From CAWCDJ01 sp963836015 (lineage in GTDB: Bacteria; Acidobacteriota; Terriglobia; Bryobacterales; Bryobacteraceae): 64,000 nt of DNA. Both the position numbers and the translations under genes were made by a program. Positions 45,021 through 52,691 of this stretch are shown one piece after another. The stretch's first letter is position 1, and the number at the start of each line of letters is the position of its first letter. The notes beneath the pieces are model-generated. The model was not told the DNA's origin and did not search any database. It was given only the letters and a program-made list of their open reading frames with translations. The stretch spans positions 124,001 through 188,000 of the forward strand of contig CAWIIF010000002.1 in assembly GCA_963836015.1 (NCBI GenBank), given 5' to 3'.

Positions 45021-46408
45021 GCCGGCCGGCCGAACGGAGTCTTGTCCTTGCCCTAATCGCGGTTTGGTGCGCGCAGGCGCAACCGCCGGCCTGCCGGCTG
45101 TCCGGACAATCGCCCGGCGGGCCTTTCGACCCCGCGCGGGTGGAATTCGTCGCGTCGCCCAAACCGTCGGTGGATGGGCTGAGTTTCAGGGTCCGGATGA
45201 TCGCGAGGGTAGTCGGCGTGAATCCACCGGTCATCGAGGTTCTCGATACCGACAAGGCCGACCAGGGCGGTTCGCATACCTGTGAGCGCAGACGCATCGA
45301 TTCGGTCGATGCCCGGCTCCGCGACTTCCTTCCGGATCTGCGATTCGGCGAGTTGATCCAAGTCACACTGGAGTTGCTCACCGGAGGCGTCGATCCACTG
45401 ATCGTTACCGGGCTGGAGAGGATTCCCGGCGCCCCGTCGTACTTCCACCAGCGGGCGGAGGAGAGCGTTTGCTCCAACCGCACGGGCATGCTGGTCGAGC
45501 ACCGGCAGCCGGATGGCGAGACGCTCGTGGTGTACCGTGACGGCTCGGTCTACTACGAGGACGCGCGTTCGCTGGTCTTCGACCGGCTGCGGCTCGAGGA
45601 CGAAGATCTGGCGGGGCTGGTGCAGTCCTTCGACAGCCCGGGGTTCCAGGGGCTGGATGGCGGCCTGGTTCCTGGGGACCAGGCCTCGATTACCCTTGTC
45701 TGCTCACGCTATCAACAGGCGGCGATTTCGGGACACGAAGTGGCGCTGGCGCCCGTCCTGCAAAGCCTCCGGCAAGTCCGCGACAGGGCGATCGCCGCGA
45801 CGCCACTGAGGCTGTCTTATCAAGAGAAGCACGAGATCAGCTTTCAGACGTGGCCATTTCCGGAGTTGCCGATCGATGTCGCCGAAGCCCGTATTCGTGC
45901 GGCCTCGAACGAAGAGTTCCAGGCCAGATGCTGCAAGCGCCCCGCTCAAGGCGACTTCCGGATGTACCACAAGGAACTGCCGGCTTCGTTTCTCGACCGG
46001 CTCCCGATCATCCCGCCCGGGGACGAGGGGCGTCCGTACTACAGCGGTTACTTCCGGGATGGACCGAAGATTTACCGCGTCAGCAGGGTAACGTGTCCGG
46101 ACGAGCCGGCCGATTGCCGCACGTTCTACCAGGTGCACGTCACTGAAATCAGGCCTCCGGTTGTCTCGACACCGGCCGCGGAGCCGGGATGCTCGCCGCT
46201 GGCGCGATTCGCCGCGGTTCTTTGGCCGGAGAGCGCGGAAATCGAGCTTCGCAGTCTGACCGCTGCGGGTCGAGAGATCTCGAGCGGCGAGTATGGGAAG
46301 CACGAGCAGCTCTATCGGGAGATCCTCGCGGCAAGCAGTTGCGGGGGAGTGAACTTCGTTGAGGGGCGCTACTGGTATGGGGGCGTGAAGGTCGTACCGT
46401 CGCGTTAG
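45017..46408 (+). CDS. exported protein of unknown function, paralog 2
   Basis: 463 aa from GTG 45017, overlapping the previous stop. Signal peptide RSLVLALIAVWCAQAQ. It repeats the whole architecture of its neighbour: CRLSGQSPGGPFDPARVEFV, SVDARLRDFLPDLRFGELIQ, VYRDGSVYYED, LSYQEKHEISFQTWPFPELP, and EGRYWYGGVKVVPSR at the end. The cores have diverged strongly and it has extra Cys residues (CCKRP, CPDEPADC). No domain recognised. Confidence 0.65.
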   Translation: MSRPAERSLVLALIAVWCAQAQPPACRLSGQSPGGPFDPARVEFVASPKPSVDGLSFRVRMIARVVGVNPPVIEVLDTDKADQGGSHTCERRRIDSVDARLRDFLPDLRFGELIQVTLELLTGGVDPLIVTGLERIPGAPSYFHQRAEESVCSNRTGMLVEHRQPDGETLVVYRDGSVYYEDARSLVFDRLRLEDEDLAGLVQSFDSPGFQGLDGGLVPGDQASITLVCSRYQQAAISGHEVALAPVLQSLRQVRDRAIAATPLRLSYQEKHEISFQTWPFPELPIDVAEARIRAASNEEFQARCCKRPAQGDFRMYHKELPASFLDRLPIIPPGDEGRPYYSGYFRDGPKIYRVSRVTCPDEPADCRTFYQVHVTEIRPPVVSTPAAEPGCSPLARFAAVLWPESAEIELRSLTAAGREISSGEYGKHEQLYREILAASSCGGVNFVEGRYWYGGVKVVPSR

Positions 46409-46424
46409 AGTCGGGAATGCTGAC

Positions 46425-46487
46425 GGGCAAGCTAAAGCAAGCTAAAGCATGCCCCACCAGTGCCGTGGGGCATGCTTTAGCTTGCCC
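46425..46487. repeat. palindromic repeat with internal 10-bp tandem duplication
   Basis: Arms 46438-46457 and 46465-46484 are exact 20-bp inverted copies around a 7-bp loop. Just before the left arm a 10-bp unit CAAGCTAAAG is duplicated, so pairing can slip by one unit. Each arm carries the GTGGGGCA ... TGCCC frame also seen at 41403-41477. It lies between convergent genes. Confidence 0.75.
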
Positions 46488-46499
46488 ACTAGCGGGGCG

Positions 46500-47829
46500 T
46501 CAGTTCGTGACGGGGTACTTGCGCAGGTAGGCCCGGATCAGCGCCCGTCGCAGCTCCGGCGTCACCTCAGCCCGGCGGGAGATTTCACTCGCGGGGTTCT
46601 GTCCGTAGGGGTTCAGGGTGATCGTGATCAACTTGTCGCCGCTGATCCAGACCACCATCGAGCTTCGTCCCTTGTCCGACATCGCCAGGGGAGCGCCATC
46701 GAATAGCTCGATGCGGCGCGGCTCCAGGTTTGCGTTCGGAGGCGGCTTCACGAACGCGGCAAAACGGCGGCGCCGTTCGGCGGCGTCGCGAATGAGCTCG
46801 ATCGCGACCCCGGCGGCATCGAGTCCGGTCCGCGGCGTCCGCTGGTAGCGGGCGGTGTACATCGCGGTCTCGTCGAATGGATCGGGACGGTAGAGACCGT
46901 GCGAGAAGGCCTCCATCCCGGCGATGGGCGTAAGGATCAGGGCCTCTTCCGCGGCTTCGATCTCCATACGCATCGGCAGCCGGTTTTCATATTGCTCGGC
47001 TCTCAATGCGAAGCCATGCAGATTGTCCAGGCACAATTTCGACACGCGTCCGTGGTCGATCTGGTTGCATAGCTGCTTCCCGGCGCGCACCTGGGCGATG
47101 GTCTCGACGTGGCGGAAAGCCGCGCGGTAGGTCTGGAGCTGACGGCAGCCCTCGCGGAGATCGGTGTCCGCGATCTTCCGGCAGGTGGCCGGGTCGTCGA
47201 GCACGGGGATGAGGGGAACTCGTACGTTCCGCGTGATATCCATGCTGATGCAATTGGCGTCCCAGTTCTGCTGGCAGGCCTTCAGGAACTGCACGGCCAT
47301 CGGGAAGTAGGCCCGGTTGTCGATCCGCGATCCCTTCAGATCGAGGTTATGAACGCGCGTGGACTTGATCGTGAAGAGCGGGTCCCAAAGAAGATATCCG
47401 GAGGCGTCGGCGCCCGCGTCGGAGGTGATCCAGTCCTCGCCGGATACTGCTCGCATCCGTGCCACGGAAACGAACGGAATATTCACCGTGATGGCGATTT
47501 CGCCGATCCGGTTGAACAGGCCGCCGGCATTCGGCTCGACGGAGGACGGGAAGACGAAGCGCCCTAGAGGCGAAGTGCGGCAGTTCTCGTAGCGCAACTG
47601 CTTCCGGTCGATGGTTTCCGCCCGGAGCGTGACGTCCACCGCTGGGAACCGGCTTGCCTGTCAGGGCATCGACTACAGTGCCGGAGATCACAGGGATCCT
47701 TGGACCTGCGGGCGGGGCGGGTTCCTGCCCCTGCACTACCGGAGACAGCAGCAGCAGGACGATCGGGAGGCCGGCGATGGAGGCAGGGACTCGCGTCTTC
47801 CTATTAGGACACGGCGGTCCCGTTTGCAC
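46500..47829 (-). pseudogene. exported protein gene with CarboxypepD-like N-terminus, broken by a frameshift
   Basis: The first frame, from GTG 47829, encodes a signal peptide (ASIAGLPIVLLLLSPVVQGQ) and the start of a regulatory-like domain (VISGTVVDALTGKPVP). Near 47641 the homologous continuation (VDVTLRAETIDRKQLRYENC) moves to another frame, which runs to 46500 with 379 codons and no further break. One extra base in CCCAGCGGTGGAC explains it. The large downstream part (RAEQYENRLPMRMEIEAAEE, SMVVWISGDKLITITLNPYG) is of unknown function. It is a real one-base mutation or a sequencing error; a shortened protein from GTG 47639 would lack the signal peptide. Confidence 0.65.
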
Positions 47830-47850
47830 AATGCTTGCTTCCGTAAACGC

Positions 47851-48705
47851 CTATGACTGCGTGCCGTCGACCTTCTGCCCGGGAATGGTGTACTTCACCT
47901 CGCCGAGACGGAAGCCGAAGAGGGGGCCGAAGATGGCGCCCAGACGGGCGGAGAGGCCCGCGCCGAAGCCCTGATACTTGCCGAGGAAAACGGCGCGCCC
48001 CAGCAGGAAGTCGGCGCGCTCGATCGTTGGGTATGCGGCGCGGCCCCGGTGGCGAACCCGCGCGCCCGGAACCAGCAGGATCTTGCGGGCGGCGCGGCGG
48101 ATCTGCATCGCGAGATCGGCGTCGGCGCCGAACTGGCCGTAGCGCTCGTCGATCTGGCGGATCGCTTTGATGTAGAACACCCGGGCCATCAGGGCCGCTC
48201 CGCGCGGGTAGTCCACCGGAGTAGCTTGATCGCCTTCCGGGTCCGCGGGGCGCCACTCTCCGGTGGGAGGGAACACGCCGAGCTGCGGGGCGGGCCGGCC
48301 CTCGGCATCCACCAGGAGCGGACAGACCGCTACGGCCTCACTGTGGGCGTCGAGCGTATCGGCCAGGCGCGTGATGGCGTCGGGCTCCAGTTCGGTGTCG
48401 GCGTGCAGGAATAGGACGTACGGCGAGTCGGCGGCGCGCCATCCGATGTTCCAGGCTTTGGTGAGGCCGAAGTTCTTGGGGAGCTTAATCCACTGCAGGG
48501 CGGGGAAGCGGCTTTCCAATTGGGGGCTGCCATCGATCGAGCCGTTGTCGATGACGATCACCTGGTAGTCCGCGCGGCCATCCGAACTGGCGATCGATTC
48601 CAGGCACCGCTCGAGCGCTTGGGCCTGGTTGTGCGAGACCACCACCACCGATACGCGGGGGGGCTTCGGTTCCTGTTCCGGATTGGGTCGGGGAGTCAAG
48701 TCCAT
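47851..48705 (-). CDS. family 2 glycosyltransferase
   Basis: 284 aa. GT-A fold motifs are RVSVVVVSHNQAQALERCLE, YQVIVIDNGSIDGSPQLES, NFGLTKAWNIGWRAADSPYV and the DXD-like LFLHADTELEPDAI. The later part has YPRGAALMARVFYIKAIRQI and FGADADLAMQIRRA, typical of the rhamnosyltransferase-like GT2 group. No C-terminal membrane segments are clear. It likely adds a sugar to a cell-surface glycan; donor and acceptor unknown. Confidence 0.85.
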   Translation of the reverse strand: MDLTPRPNPEQEPKPPRVSVVVVSHNQAQALERCLESIASSDGRADYQVIVIDNGSIDGSPQLESRFPALQWIKLPKNFGLTKAWNIGWRAADSPYVLFLHADTELEPDAITRLADTLDAHSEAVAVCPLLVDAEGRPAPQLGVFPPTGEWRPADPEGDQATPVDYPRGAALMARVFYIKAIRQIDERYGQFGADADLAMQIRRAARKILLVPGARVRHRGRAAYPTIERADFLLGRAVFLGKYQGFGAGLSARLGAIFGPLFGFRLGEVKYTIPGQKVDGTQS

Positions 48706-48779
48706 AGCATAACTCGCGACGGGGCACAGGGGCCTACCCTACCTTGCAGTGGTGCTAACCTAATTTGCGGAGAAACCTG

Positions 48780-49892
48780 ATGATCGTCGGCGTTCCGAAA
48801 GAGGTCAAGGACCACGAAACCCGTGTGGGGCTGGTGCCCAGCGGAGTAACCGCACTGCGCGAGGCGGGACACGAAGTGCTCGTCGAAACACATGCGGGCG
48901 AGGGCAGCTCCATCACCGACCGCGAGTATATGCAGGCCGGCGCACACATCCTGGGAAGCGCGGCCGAGGTTTGGGGAAAGGCCGGACTGGTGGTGAAGGT
49001 CAAGGAGCCGCAGCCCGCCGAATACGCCTACTTTCGACCGGGGCTGATCCTGTTCACCTACCTGCACCTGGCGCCCCTGCCCGAGTTGACGGACCGCCTT
49101 CTGGATGCGCGGGTGAACGGAGTGGCGTACGAGACGATCGTAGAGACCGACGGCTCGCTGCCGCTGCTGACGCCGATGAGCGAGGTGGCGGGACGCATGT
49201 CGGTGCAGGTGGGCGCACAGTACCTGGAGAAGCCCAATGGAGGGCGCGGAATCCTGCTGGGCGGCGTGCCGGGCGTGGCGCCCGCCAACGTGGTGATTCT
49301 GGGCGGCGGGATCGTGGGAACCAACGCCGCGAAGATGGCCCTGGGGCTGGGCGCGCATGTTGCGCTGATCGACCGCAATTTGAACCGGCTGCGCGAGCTG
49401 GACGATATCTTCAACGGCCAGGTCGTGACCCTGGCGTCCAACACCTGGACGATCGGCGAGAACCTGAAGACGGCCGACCTGGTGGTGGGGGCGGTGCTGA
49501 TTCCGGGCGCTTCCGCGCCCAAGCTGGTGCGCCGCGAGATGATCGCGACGATGAAGCGCGGGGCGGTTGTGGTGGATGTGGCAATCGACCAGGGCGGATG
49601 CTTCGAAACCTCGCACGCCACCACGCACACCGAGCCGGTCTACATGGTGGACGGCGTGTTGCACTACTGCGTGTCGAACATGCCGGCGGCGGTACCGCAC
49701 ACTTCCACGCTGGCCCTGACCAACGCGACTTTCCCGTACCTGTTGGAGCTGGCGAACCGCGGGCTGGAGGCGGCCTGCGAGCACAATCCCGGGTTGCGCG
49801 ACGGCGTGAACACCTATAACGGCTACGTAACGCACAGCGGCGTGGCGGAATCGCAGGGCCGGCAGTGGCGCCGGCTGGCGACGGTGGAGTAA
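48780..49892 (+). CDS. ald: alanine dehydrogenase
   Basis: 370 aa from ATG 48780 with GGAG eight bases upstream. MIVGVPKEVKDHETRVGLVP opens the protein; Lys75 in VVKVKEPQ and His96 in TYLHLAP are the expected catalytic residues. The NAD site is VVILGGGIVGTNAAKMALGL. RGAVVVDVAIDQGGCFETSH and HYCVSNMPAAVPHTSTLALT are family signatures. It interconverts alanine with pyruvate and ammonia. It is 9 bases before the acyl-CoA dehydrogenase gene. Confidence 0.95.
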   Translation: MIVGVPKEVKDHETRVGLVPSGVTALREAGHEVLVETHAGEGSSITDREYMQAGAHILGSAAEVWGKAGLVVKVKEPQPAEYAYFRPGLILFTYLHLAPLPELTDRLLDARVNGVAYETIVETDGSLPLLTPMSEVAGRMSVQVGAQYLEKPNGGRGILLGGVPGVAPANVVILGGGIVGTNAAKMALGLGAHVALIDRNLNRLRELDDIFNGQVVTLASNTWTIGENLKTADLVVGAVLIPGASAPKLVRREMIATMKRGAVVVDVAIDQGGCFETSHATTHTEPVYMVDGVLHYCVSNMPAAVPHTSTLALTNATFPYLLELANRGLEAACEHNPGLRDGVNTYNGYVTHSGVAESQGRQWRRLATVE

Positions 49893-49901
49893 GCTCGCAC
49901 T

Positions 49902-51071
49902 ATGCCGACCGCGGAGCAGCTCGAGGGACGGCCGTTGACCGCCCTTAGCGAGGAAGAGCAGTTCTTCCAGGCCACCGTACGCAAATTCGCGCGTGAGGAG
50001 ATCCGTCCGCACGTGCGCGAGATGGACGAAGCCGGGGTCTTTCGCAAGGACCTCATCCGCCAGTTCTTCGAGATGGGGCTGATGGGGATCGAGATCCCGG
50101 AAGAGTTCGGAGGGCAGGGCGGCAGCTTCTTCCAGGCGATTCTGGCGGTGGAGGAACTGTCGGCGGTAGACCCCTCGGCGGGCGTGATTGTGGACGTCCA
50201 AAACACGATCTGCAACAACGCGCTGCTGCGCTGGGCGACACCCGAGCAGAAGGCGAAGTACCTGCCGCGGCTGGCGGCGAACACGGTGGCGTCGTACGCG
50301 CTGTCCGAGGCCGGGTCAGGGTCGGACGCGTTTGCCATGGCGACGCGGGCCGAAGACCACGGAGACCATTTTCTGCTGAACGGGCGGAAGCTGTGGATCA
50401 CCAACGCGGCCGAGGCCGGATTCTTCCTCCTGTTCGCAAACGCCAACCCGGCCGCGGGCTACAAGGGCGTGACGGCCTTCCTGGTGGAGCGCGAATTCCC
50501 GGGCTTCCAGGTGGGGAAGAAGGAAGACAAGCTGGGGCTGCGGGCGTCATCGACGTGCGAGTTGATCCTGGACAATTGCCGGGTACCGCGGGAGAACCTG
50601 ATGGGAGCCGCGGGACAGGGGTATAAAATAGCAATTGAGACACTGAACGAGGGACGGATTGCGATCGGCGCGCAGATGATCGGTCTGGCGCGCGCGGCGC
50701 TGGAGCACGCTACGGCGTACGCGCGCGAACGGAAGCAGTTCGGCAAGCCGATCGGGGAGTTTCAGGGAGTACAGTTCGAACTGGCGAAGATGGCCACGGA
50801 GATCGAGGCGGCGCGGCTGCTGGTTTACAACGCGGCGCGGCTTCGCGATGCGGGGATGCCGTTCCTGATGGAAGCCGCGATGGCTAAGTATTACAGCTCG
50901 GAAGTGGCGGAGAAGGCGGCGTCGAAGGCCATCGAGGTCCACGGGGGCGTGGGAATCACCAGGGACTATCCGGTGGAAAAACTATACCGGGACGCCAAGA
51001 TCGGGCGAATTTACGAGGGGACCAGCAATATCCAATTGCTGACCATCGCGAAGAAACTGTTGGGCAAGTGA
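49902..51071 (+). CDS. acyl-CoA dehydrogenase
   Basis: 389 aa, full length, three-domain fold. IEIPEEFGGQGGSFFQAILA, the FAD/substrate motif ASYALSEAGSGSDAFAMATR, KLWITNAAEAGFFLLFAN, GLRASSTCELILDNCRVPRE, and HGGVGITRDYPVEKLYRDAK followed by IYEGTSNIQ with a Glu in the family's C-terminal position. It looks like a short or branched-chain enzyme. No ETF genes adjoin it. It forms a likely pair with ald by spacing only. Confidence 0.9.
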   Translation: MPTAEQLEGRPLTALSEEEQFFQATVRKFAREEIRPHVREMDEAGVFRKDLIRQFFEMGLMGIEIPEEFGGQGGSFFQAILAVEELSAVDPSAGVIVDVQNTICNNALLRWATPEQKAKYLPRLAANTVASYALSEAGSGSDAFAMATRAEDHGDHFLLNGRKLWITNAAEAGFFLLFANANPAAGYKGVTAFLVEREFPGFQVGKKEDKLGLRASSTCELILDNCRVPRENLMGAAGQGYKIAIETLNEGRIAIGAQMIGLARAALEHATAYARERKQFGKPIGEFQGVQFELAKMATEIEAARLLVYNAARLRDAGMPFLMEAAMAKYYSSEVAEKAASKAIEVHGGVGITRDYPVEKLYRDAKIGRIYEGTSNIQLLTIAKKLLGK

Positions 51072-51095
51072 GCTCGTCTCACGAATGAGGGTCAA

Positions 51096-51887
51096 ATGCG
51101 AGGAATTGTTCTTTCGGCCGCGTTAGCCGCGGTGTGTGCGCCTGTCTGGGCAGCCAGCGCCGCCGGCGACAGCGTCAATCCGCAAGAGATTATACAGAAG
51201 TTTGCCGCCAAAGAGACGGAGTTTTCCGAAGCGCGGAACAACTACACGTACCGGCAGTCCGTGAAGCTGGAGGAACTGGACCCCAGCGGCAACCCGACCG
51301 GCGGCAAGTGGGAGCTGGTGGAGGACATCATTTTCACCCCCGAGGGGCGGCGCATGGAAAAGGTGGTGTACGCGCCGGTGCAGACGCTGCGGAACATCCT
51401 GCTGACGCCCGAAGACGAGCAGGACTTGCGCAACGTTCAGCCCTTCGTGATGACTACGGCGGAAATTCCCGAGTACGACGTTGCGTACCTGGGGCGCGAG
51501 AAGGTGGACGAGATCGGAACCTTCGTGTTCTCGGTGAAGCCCAAGAAGCTGGTGCAGGGCAAGCGCTATTTTGAAGGCCAGATCTGGGTGGACGATCGCG
51601 ACATGCAGATTGTGAAGACCTACGGCAAGGGTGTGGGCGTGATCAAGAGGGGCGGCGACAACCAGTTCCCGAAGTTTGAGACCTACCGCGAGCAGATCGA
51701 CGGGAAATACTGGTTCCCGACCTACACGCGGGCGGACGATACACTGCATTTCAAGAGCGGCGAGAACCAGCGCATCCGCATGATCGTGAAGTACCAGGAT
51801 TATAAGAAGTACGAAGGCAAGTCGACGATCCATTACGGCGAAGTGGTGGACGACAAGACGACGCCTCCTCCCACGAAGAAGCAGTAG
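51096..51887 (+). CDS. exported LolA-like beta-sheet protein
   Basis: 263 aa; signal peptide MRGIVLSAALAAVCAPVWA. ARNNYTYRQSVKLEELDPSG, VEDIIFTPEGRRMEKVVYAP and YFEGQIWVDDRDMQIVKTYG followed by GVIKRGGDNQFPKFETYREQ suggest a half-barrel of the outer-membrane lipoprotein-sorting (LolA/LolB-like) type, common in acidobacteria. It may carry lipids or lipoproteins in the periplasm. Assignment rests on fold-like motifs only. It is 12 bases before the cyclotransferase gene. Confidence 0.6.
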   Translation: MRGIVLSAALAAVCAPVWAASAAGDSVNPQEIIQKFAAKETEFSEARNNYTYRQSVKLEELDPSGNPTGGKWELVEDIIFTPEGRRMEKVVYAPVQTLRNILLTPEDEQDLRNVQPFVMTTAEIPEYDVAYLGREKVDEIGTFVFSVKPKKLVQGKRYFEGQIWVDDRDMQIVKTYGKGVGVIKRGGDNQFPKFETYREQIDGKYWFPTYTRADDTLHFKSGENQRIRMIVKYQDYKKYEGKSTIHYGEVVDDKTTPPPTKKQ

Positions 51888-51899
51888 GCCAGCGCACAC

Positions 51900-52691
51900 A
51901 TGCGTTTCTTGATTGCGGCAGCCTTGCTGGCTGCGGTTGGGTGCGGGACCTCTCCGACTGAAGCGGGCGGAATTCAGGAGTACGGCTACGAGGTGGTCCA
52001 CGCCTACCCCCATGATCCGAGGGCTTTCACGGAGGGGCTGTTCTACCTGAACGGGTTTCTGTACGAAGCGACGGGCCTCGAGGCGCAGTCGTCGGTGCGC
52101 AAGGTGAAACTCGAGACCGGGGAGGTGGTACAGCAGCACAACCTGCCCGAAGCGTATTTCGGAGAGGGCATCGTGGCGTGGAAAGACCACCTGCTGCAAC
52201 TCACGTACACCACCCAGGTGGGCTTCGTTTACGACCTTTCCACGTTCGGGCTGAAAAGCCAGTTCTCTTATCCAGGTCAAGGATGGTCGATGACGACCGA
52301 CGGGAAGCGAATCGTGATGGACGACGGCACGCCCGAGATCCGCTTCTGGGACCCCGAGACCCTGCGTGAAACCGGCCGCATCCAGGTGACGGCGGAAGGC
52401 CAGCCGGTCTCGAACCTCAACGAGCTGGAGTGGGTGAAGGGCGAGATTTTCGCCAACGTATGGCACACGGACCGCATCGCGCGAATCGACCCGGCGAGCG
52501 GCGTGGTGCGCGGCTGGATCGAGCTCAACGGCCTGCTGGACCCCTCCGACCGGCTTCCCGGTAGCGAGGGCGCCGAGCAGGTGCTGAACGGAATCGCTTA
52601 CGATGCCCGGGGCGGCCGCCTCTTTGTGACGGGGAAGTATTGGCCCAAGCTATTTGAAATTCGAGTCGTGAAGCGCAGCCGACCGGGCTGA
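51900..52691 (+). CDS. glutaminyl-peptide cyclotransferase (bacterial/plant type)
   Basis: 263 aa, lipoprotein signal with Cys15 (ALLAAVGCGT). The five-bladed propeller of the Gln_cyc family is clear: VVHAYPHDPRAFTEGLFYLN, YEATGLEAQSSVRKVKLETG, FGEGIVAWKDHLLQLTYTTQ, GWSMTTDGKRIVMDDGTPEI, VSNLNELEWVKGEIFANVWH, VLNGIAYDARGGRLFVTGKY. It converts N-terminal Gln of proteins to pyroglutamate in the periplasm. Its last 42 bp overlap the end of the convergent kinase gene. Confidence 0.9.
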   Translation: MRFLIAAALLAAVGCGTSPTEAGGIQEYGYEVVHAYPHDPRAFTEGLFYLNGFLYEATGLEAQSSVRKVKLETGEVVQQHNLPEAYFGEGIVAWKDHLLQLTYTTQVGFVYDLSTFGLKSQFSYPGQGWSMTTDGKRIVMDDGTPEIRFWDPETLRETGRIQVTAEGQPVSNLNELEWVKGEIFANVWHTDRIARIDPASGVVRGWIELNGLLDPSDRLPGSEGAEQVLNGIAYDARGGRLFVTGKYWPKLFEIRVVKRSRPG

